Shown: positions 59,449-63,949 of the stretch, piece after piece
How the letters are laid out: each line of letters starts with the position of its first letter
Position numbering within the stretch: the stretch's first letter is position 1
Origin: JAMOAD01 sp023621955
Lineage (GTDB): Bacteria; Acidobacteriota; Aminicenantia; JAMOAD01
Length of the DNA: 63,949 bases
Assembly (NCBI GenBank): GCA_035403085.1
Contig: DAONEM010000009.1
Coordinates: 1 to 63,949 of the forward strand
Direction of reading: 5' to 3'
Made by a program: the position numbers and the translations under genes
Notes under the pieces: generated by a model
What the model was told of the DNA's origin: nothing
The model's database searches: none
The model's input: the letters and a program-made list of their open reading frames with translations, nothing else

Positions 59449-59589
59449 TTGGTTGAGAGAATCGTCGCCGGCTATGTTGTCTTGGGAACCCTCTGGGTTC
59501 TTGGCGCCAAGTTTCTCTCTTCGTAGTTCTTCCCGTCGAGCCTTTCTAACCCGAACTTCTGGCTTCTCCAAGGGGCCCTGTTTCTGCTT
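59449..59589 (+). pseudogene. 5' part of kinase gene, ended by in-frame TAG
   Basis: In the frame of the downstream kinase, TTG 59449 begins VERIVAGYVVLGTLWVLGA, a membrane helix, then TAG at 59524-59526, then FFPSS...FWLLQGALFLLVTSPVLYAVL, a second helix that runs straight into the kinase. Helix-TLWVL-loop-helix is a common anchor of PAS kinases, so the TAG splits one ancestral coding sequence. It may be a true nonsense mutation, a sequencing error, or read through. Confidence 0.75.
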
Positions 59590-61209
59590 GTGACCTCTCC
59601 TGTCCTCTATGCCGTTCTGAAGCGAAACGAGAGGATGATGGACGAAGGCGTTAAACGTTTTGCCATCTCCCGAACTGTTCTGGAGAAGTTAAGCGCCTTG
59701 GTCTACCTGAAGGATCGTGAGGGGCGCTATCTCTACGTGAACCCCGCCTTCGAGAAGACCTTCCAGCTTACCTCCGCTCAGTGGAAGAAGCGGACTGCCC
59801 TGGACCTCTTCCCCGGCCCCTTTGGGGAGGCTCATCAGAAAAATGATCTGGAAATCCTCCAGAGCGTTCGTTCCGCGGAGTTTCAGGAACAGGCAGTCGA
59901 CTCTCAGGGGGAGGCCCGTAACTACCACTCCGTCAAGTTCCCTCTCTTCGGACGCAAGAGGGAGCTGGTGGGGGTGGGGGGAATCTCCTACGATATCAGC
60001 GAACAGAAGAGGACGGAGGAGGAGCTCCGCATGAGGGAGGAGAGGCTGAGGCTTCTCCTGGCCATTCGTTCCATGGAGGAGAAGAGTCTCAAAGAGATAG
60101 CGGACGCCGTCTTGGAGGCGGCCACAAGGCTGACCGATAGCCCCATCGGCTACCTGGCCTTTCTCGATGAGAGGGAGAAGGTTCTGACCATGCACGCCTG
60201 GTCTTCTCAGGCCATGGCCGACTGCGCCGTTCCTGAGCCGACGAAAGTCTTCCCGTTGGAGTCGACCGGTCTCTGGGGGGAGGCTGTCAGGCAGAGGAAG
60301 CCCATCATCACCAACGATTATGCCGCCTCCAATCCCCTGAAGCGGGGCCTGCCGGAGGGGCATATCCCCTTGACGAGGCATATGAACGTTCCCCTCTTCG
60401 ATGGGGAGAGAATCGTCGCCCTCTTAGGGGTTGGGAACAAGAAAAGGGATTATCTCGACATCGATATCATCCACCTGGAGCTCCTCTTGGGGGAGATGAT
60501 GGTTGTTACCCGCTCTTCCCAGGGCAAGGAAAACTTGCGTTTAGCTCTTCGCGAAAAGGAACTCCTCCTCAGGGAGTTGCACCACCGTGTCAAGAACAAC
60601 CTGCAGGTCGTCTCCAGCCTCTTGAACCTCCAGGCTTCCCGAATCGAGAGCAAAGAGGTCAAGAGCCTTTTTAACACTGCGAGGAACAGGATCACCGCCA
60701 TGTCCCTTCTCCAGGAGCAGCTCTACCGGAGCGAAGATTTCTCGGGCGTTAAGCTTAAAGAGTATGTCCAGACCCTTATGAGTTTCCTATTCAGGTCCTA
60801 CCTGAAGGGGGAGCATGGGGTCATCCTCCAGGTGGATGTATCGGAGACCACGGTGACCCTGGAAGAGGCCATGCCCTTGGGGTTGATCCTCAACGAGGTC
60901 GTCTCCAACAGCCTCGTTCACGCCCTGAAGGGGAGACCCGAGGGGAGAATTGCCGTTCGAATCGAAGAGTGCGGAGAGGAGTTGAGGCTTGAGGTCGAGG
61001 ACGACGGAGTGGGCATGGGTCCCTCTTTCGATTCGGAAATTTCCGAAGGGTTGGGGCTTCAGCTGGTCTCTTCCTTGGCCGGGCAACTCTTGGGAAGCTT
61101 TGAATTTCAAAAACCCGACTCCGGCCCGGGAACTCTCTTCTCTCTTAACTACCCCCGTCCGATGTTTCTGAAAACCAAGGTGACCAAGGAGCCCCAGGGT
61201 GTTACCTGA
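59590..61209 (+). CDS. Sensor histidine kinase PAS-GAF-HisKA_2-HATPase
   Basis: Kinase (539 aa from GTG 59590). PAS (VYLKDREGRYLYVNPAFEKT), GAF (IGYLAFLDEREKVLTMHAWS), phospho-acceptor domain of the HisKA_2/HWE-like type (LLRELHHRVKNNLQVVSSLL), and ATPase (LILNEVVSNSLVHAL, DDGVGMG, GLGLQLVSSLAG). All catalytic motifs are intact. The gene probably began at 59449 with a two-helix anchor now interrupted by TAG; GTG 59590 lacks a ribosome site and retains only part of the second helix. Overlaps the next gene by 11 nt. Confidence 0.85.
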   Translation: MTSPVLYAVLKRNERMMDEGVKRFAISRTVLEKLSALVYLKDREGRYLYVNPAFEKTFQLTSAQWKKRTALDLFPGPFGEAHQKNDLEILQSVRSAEFQEQAVDSQGEARNYHSVKFPLFGRKRELVGVGGISYDISEQKRTEEELRMREERLRLLLAIRSMEEKSLKEIADAVLEAATRLTDSPIGYLAFLDEREKVLTMHAWSSQAMADCAVPEPTKVFPLESTGLWGEAVRQRKPIITNDYAASNPLKRGLPEGHIPLTRHMNVPLFDGERIVALLGVGNKKRDYLDIDIIHLELLLGEMMVVTRSSQGKENLRLALREKELLLRELHHRVKNNLQVVSSLLNLQASRIESKEVKSLFNTARNRITAMSLLQEQLYRSEDFSGVKLKEYVQTLMSFLFRSYLKGEHGVILQVDVSETTVTLEEAMPLGLILNEVVSNSLVHALKGRPEGRIAVRIEECGEELRLEVEDDGVGMGPSFDSEISEGLGLQLVSSLAGQLLGSFEFQKPDSGPGTLFSLNYPRPMFLKTKVTKEPQGVT

Positions 61210-62785
61210 AACCGAAAGACTCACTCTCTCCCACGTGTTTATCGTTGAAAACGAGCAGATCGTGGCGGAAGATCTCCGCCAAATCCTCCTGAAAAAAGGT
61301 TTTGTCTCGGTTTCTCTCTTCTCCTCCGGGGAGGAGGCTCTGGAAGAGAGCCAACGGCGTCCTCCCGATCTCATCCTCATGGACATCAACCTGAAGAAGG
61401 GAATCGACGGGATTACCACCGGCGAAAGGCTTATGGCGAAACGCTATGTGCCGATTCTCTTCATCACGGCCTATACCGACGAGGAGACCCTTGAGCGGGC
61501 CAAGTCCCTGAGACCCTACGGGTACATCATCAAGCCTATCGAGGAGCGGGAGCTTCTCATCAACGTTGAAATGGCCCTCTACCGCTACCGGGCGGAGAGG
61601 CAGATACGGGAAGCCGAGGAGAGAAGCCAGGAGATCTTCGACAAGAACGATACCCCCCTCCTTCTCCTGGACCGGAGAGACGGTAAACTCTTGGACATCA
61701 ACCGGGCCGCCCTCGATCTCTTCGGGAAGAGCCGGGAGGCCGTCTTGGGGTTTCCCCCTGAGAGGCTCTTCGGAGATGAGACCCCTCTGACCCCCTTCCG
61801 TGAGGCTTTGGGGAGGTTGGAGAAGGGTGTCCCCGTAACCTGCAGGATCACGGTTCCCACTCCTACGGACAAGAAGGTCCTCCTTCAAGCGAGCGCCAAG
61901 AACATACACCTGGCCGATCGTGATGTTATCTACGTCTCCCTCTACGACATCACCGAGCGTTTCCAGTTTGAGGAGCAGGCGAAGATTCTTCAGAAGAAGC
62001 TGATACAAGCCGACAAGATGAAGTCTCTTGGAATGCTGACCTCCAGCCTCGCCCACGAGGTGAACAACCCCAACAGCTTTATCCTCTTCAACGTCTCCCT
62101 CCTGAGAGACGCCTGGCAGGACGCCTCGGGGATCCTTCAGCGCCACAGCGACAACGTCGGAGACTTCCTCCTGGGGGGGCTTCCTTTCTCAGAGATGAAG
62201 GAGGCCTTGCCGAAACTCTTGAGCGGTATCAACGAGGGCGCCCTAAGGATCAAGAACCTTGTGGACAACCTGAGGGATTTCTCCCGAAACGACAAAGGGA
62301 GCGAAGAACTCGACGATTCTGTGGACATCCTTAAGGTCATACGCTCTTCCCTGGTGATCATGGATTACCAGATCAGGAAGTGCACGAACAACTTCTCCCT
62401 GGATCTCCCAGAGGCCCTTCCGCCGCTGAAGGGGAACTCCCAGATGTTGGAGCAGGTGATGATCAACCTGATCTCCAACGCCCTTCAGGCGCTTCCCCGA
62501 AAAGAAGCCTCCCTGAGCATCCGGGCCTTCGCCGATAGGGTCGAAAAGGTTGTGAGTGTCGAAGTCGTCGACCAGGGAGTAGGAATGTCCTCGCAGACAA
62601 TGAACCGCATTACCGAACCCTTCTTCACGACCAGGGCTGCAGTGGGAGGAACCGGGTTGGGACTCTATATAAGCCACTCCATTGTCAGACTTCACAAAGG
62701 AGAGATGAGCTTCTTCTCCCGGCCCGGAGTGGGGACCAGGGTCGTGCTGACCTTTCCCCCCTGTAGAGAGGAGGATGAAAAATGA
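61199..62785 (+). CDS. Receiver-PAS-histidine kinase
   Basis: Cytoplasmic protein (528 aa) with a receiver at the front (VFIVENEQIVAEDL, acceptor Asp in LILMDINL, ITAYTDEE, Lys in YIIKP), a PAS domain (LLLLDRRDGKLLDINRAALD), a dimerisation domain with His in SSLAHEVNNPNSF, and ATPase (MINLISNALQALP, DQGVGM, GGTGLGLYIS). Receiver-first kinases act as phosphorelay intermediates; here it would receive from the upstream kinase. GTG start overlaps that gene; the stop overlaps the activator gene (ATGA). Confidence 0.9.
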   Translation: MLPETERLTLSHVFIVENEQIVAEDLRQILLKKGFVSVSLFSSGEEALEESQRRPPDLILMDINLKKGIDGITTGERLMAKRYVPILFITAYTDEETLERAKSLRPYGYIIKPIEERELLINVEMALYRYRAERQIREAEERSQEIFDKNDTPLLLLDRRDGKLLDINRAALDLFGKSREAVLGFPPERLFGDETPLTPFREALGRLEKGVPVTCRITVPTPTDKKVLLQASAKNIHLADRDVIYVSLYDITERFQFEEQAKILQKKLIQADKMKSLGMLTSSLAHEVNNPNSFILFNVSLLRDAWQDASGILQRHSDNVGDFLLGGLPFSEMKEALPKLLSGINEGALRIKNLVDNLRDFSRNDKGSEELDDSVDILKVIRSSLVIMDYQIRKCTNNFSLDLPEALPPLKGNSQMLEQVMINLISNALQALPRKEASLSIRAFADRVEKVVSVEVVDQGVGMSSQTMNRITEPFFTTRAAVGGTGLGLYISHSIVRLHKGEMSFFSRPGVGTRVVLTFPPCREEDEK

Positions 62786-63949
62786 GAGAATCCGGAGGTT
62801 CCCGATCCATTCTCTTAGTCGACGACGAAGAGACCATTCTCTTCAGCTATTCGACACTCCTGAAGGCGGCCGGTTACACCTCTATCGCCTCGTTCAAGGA
62901 TTCCCGCGAAGTGATGAACTTTCTGAGGGAGAGGGGCGCCGTCGCCGTCGTCCTGGACCTGAACATGCCTCACCTCTCCGGTGAGACTCTCCTGGAAGAG
63001 ATCAAGGGGGAGTTTCCCTCCCTCCCCGTCCTCGTCGTGACAGGGTTCAACGAGGTGGAGAGGGCCGTGCAATGCATGAAAAAGGGAGCGTTCGACTACC
63101 TTGTTAAGCCTCCTGACCGGGATCTTTTCTTAGCCTCTATAAAGAGGGCCATGGAGTTCACTCTCTTGGAGGAGGAGCTCTCGCATTTGAAGGGGAAACT
63201 CCTCAACGGTGGTCTCAACAAGGAGGAGTGCTTTGGGGAGATCGTCACGAACAACCCACGCATGAAAGCGCTCTTTCAGTACGTTGAGGTCGTCGCCCCT
63301 TCACCCCAACCGATTCTGATCACCGGCGAGACCGGAACAGGGAAGGAGCTGGTCGCCAAGGCGGTTCACCGGTGTAGCGGGAGAAAAGGCGAGTTCGTGG
63401 CCCTCAACGTGGCCGGTCTCGATGAAACCTTCTTCTCGGATACTCTCTTCGGCCATCGCCGCGGAGCCTTCAGCGGCGCCGACTACAACAGGGAGGGGTT
63501 GATTGTCAAGGCCGAGAGGGGAACCCTCTTTCTCGATGAGATCGGAGACCTGGCCGAAGGGTGCCAGATCAAGCTCCTCAGACTGCTTCAGGAGAAAACC
63601 TACTACCCCTTGGGGGATGACCTTCCCCGAAGGGCCGATGTCAGGGTCGTGGTAGCGACTAACCGGGAGCTTTCGGAGCAGATGAAGGCCGGACTCTTCC
63701 GTTCGGACCTCTTCTACCGCCTCAACGCCCACCATGTCCATATGCCTCCTCTGCGGGAACGAAAAGACGATCTCCCCCTTCTCCTGGAACACTTCGTCAA
63801 GCAAGCCGCAAGGGCCATGAAGAAGTCTCCCCCTCAGAGCTCTTCAGTCCTCCTTCGGGCTCTGAGTAAATGTTCTTTTCCGGGAAATGTCAGAGAGCTC
63901 CAGTCATCGGTCTACGATGCCCTAGCCAGGCACTCCGGGGGGTACCTTC
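62782..63949 (+). CDS. Sigma-54-dependent response regulator (cut by window edge)
   Basis: NtrC-family activator, 389 codons visible. Receiver with ILLVDDEET, acceptor Asp in VVLDLNMPHLSG, and VTGF/LVKPP; AAA+ domain with Walker A GETGTGKE, a sigma-54 contact loop that reads GAFSGA rather than GAFTGA, Walker B GTLFLDEIGDL, and FYRLNAHHVHMPPLRERKDD. The DNA-binding end lies beyond 63949. AGAGGAGG precedes the ATG. As the last gene of the cluster it is the likely output of the two kinases. Confidence 0.92.
   Translation, partial: MRESGGSRSILLVDDEETILFSYSTLLKAAGYTSIASFKDSREVMNFLRERGAVAVVLDLNMPHLSGETLLEEIKGEFPSLPVLVVTGFNEVERAVQCMKKGAFDYLVKPPDRDLFLASIKRAMEFTLLEEELSHLKGKLLNGGLNKEECFGEIVTNNPRMKALFQYVEVVAPSPQPILITGETGTGKELVAKAVHRCSGRKGEFVALNVAGLDETFFSDTLFGHRRGAFSGADYNREGLIVKAERGTLFLDEIGDLAEGCQIKLLRLLQEKTYYPLGDDLPRRADVRVVVATNRELSEQMKAGLFRSDLFYRLNAHHVHMPPLRERKDDLPLLLEHFVKQAARAMKKSPPQSSSVLLRALSKCSFPGNVRELQSSVYDALARHSGGYL

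Noticed and set aside
59405..59593. 62-codon frame at 59405
   Set aside because: Its product is Ser/Arg-rich with no motif, while another frame through the same bases encodes two membrane helices continuous with the kinase.

Overview
This window is about 64 kb of dense bacterial chromosome (estimated by eye as GC-rich, roughly 55-60%) from a draft scaffold; two runs of exactly 100 N mark contig joins. The cell is Gram-negative: it has hldD (lipopolysaccharide core heptose), an outer-membrane beta-barrel protein, periplasmic chaperone/protease genes and pdxJ. It also carries cdaA-cdaR (cyclic di-AMP) and rny, which are more familiar from Firmicutes but also occur in Acidobacteriota, Aminicenantota and deltaproteobacterial lineages. 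My best guess is one of those lineages, with low confidence. Several secreted peptidases (S9, C1, M4, S41, M23) and a polyamine transporter suggest a peptide-using heterotroph.

Layout. 0.4-8 kb: 5'-nucleotidase-like lipoprotein, periplasmic cyclophilin, TPR protein, hybrid histidine kinase, Prc protease, GNAT. 8-13 kb: S9 peptidase, a Cys-rich orphan, tRNA-Leu with trmH, a secreted protein and an RsbW-like ATPase. 13-17.4 kb: PilZ protein, dnaK, a glycosyltransferase and hldD. 17.5-28.8 kb: an unusual cheA with a HEAT-like gene, then a compact seven-gene run ftsH-cdaA-cdaR-glmM-pdxJ-(FeS protein)-NUDIX. 28.8-37.5 kb: C1 peptidase, repeat protein, M23 peptidase and rhomboid (divergent), potABCD, a 57-residue ferredoxin. 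37.6-45.7 kb: asparaginase (broken by a gap), DMT transporter, tex, SH3/beta-barrel protein, M4 peptidase, threonine aldolase. 45.8-58.3 kb: HU, tRNA-Val, then thrS-infC-rpmI-rplT-pheS-pheT-zapB-like-zapA-rny-ruvA-ruvB-queA and two orphans, nearly all with overlapping or closely spaced ends. 58.3-63.9 kb: corA and a three-gene signalling cluster (HisKA_2 kinase, receiver-PAS kinase, sigma-54 activator cut by the window edge).

Regulation is unusually readable. Many genes have near-consensus sigma-70 promoters (TTGACA-like, 16-18 nt, TATAAT-like), which corrected many start codons. Two minus-strand genes have promoters placed so that transcription should begin on the A of the ATG (leaderless mRNAs). 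Three promoters share a TTCCTT block just upstream of a TATAAT box. The main anomalies are: a kinase gene whose two-helix membrane anchor is split by an in-frame TAG; a false assembly gap in ruvB flanked by a 55-bp duplicate; a CheA with two 25-residue repeats where P2 would be; a CdaA with Leu in place of the second Arg of its RHR motif; a short PheT without its OB-fold insert; and a probable ATT start for infC.
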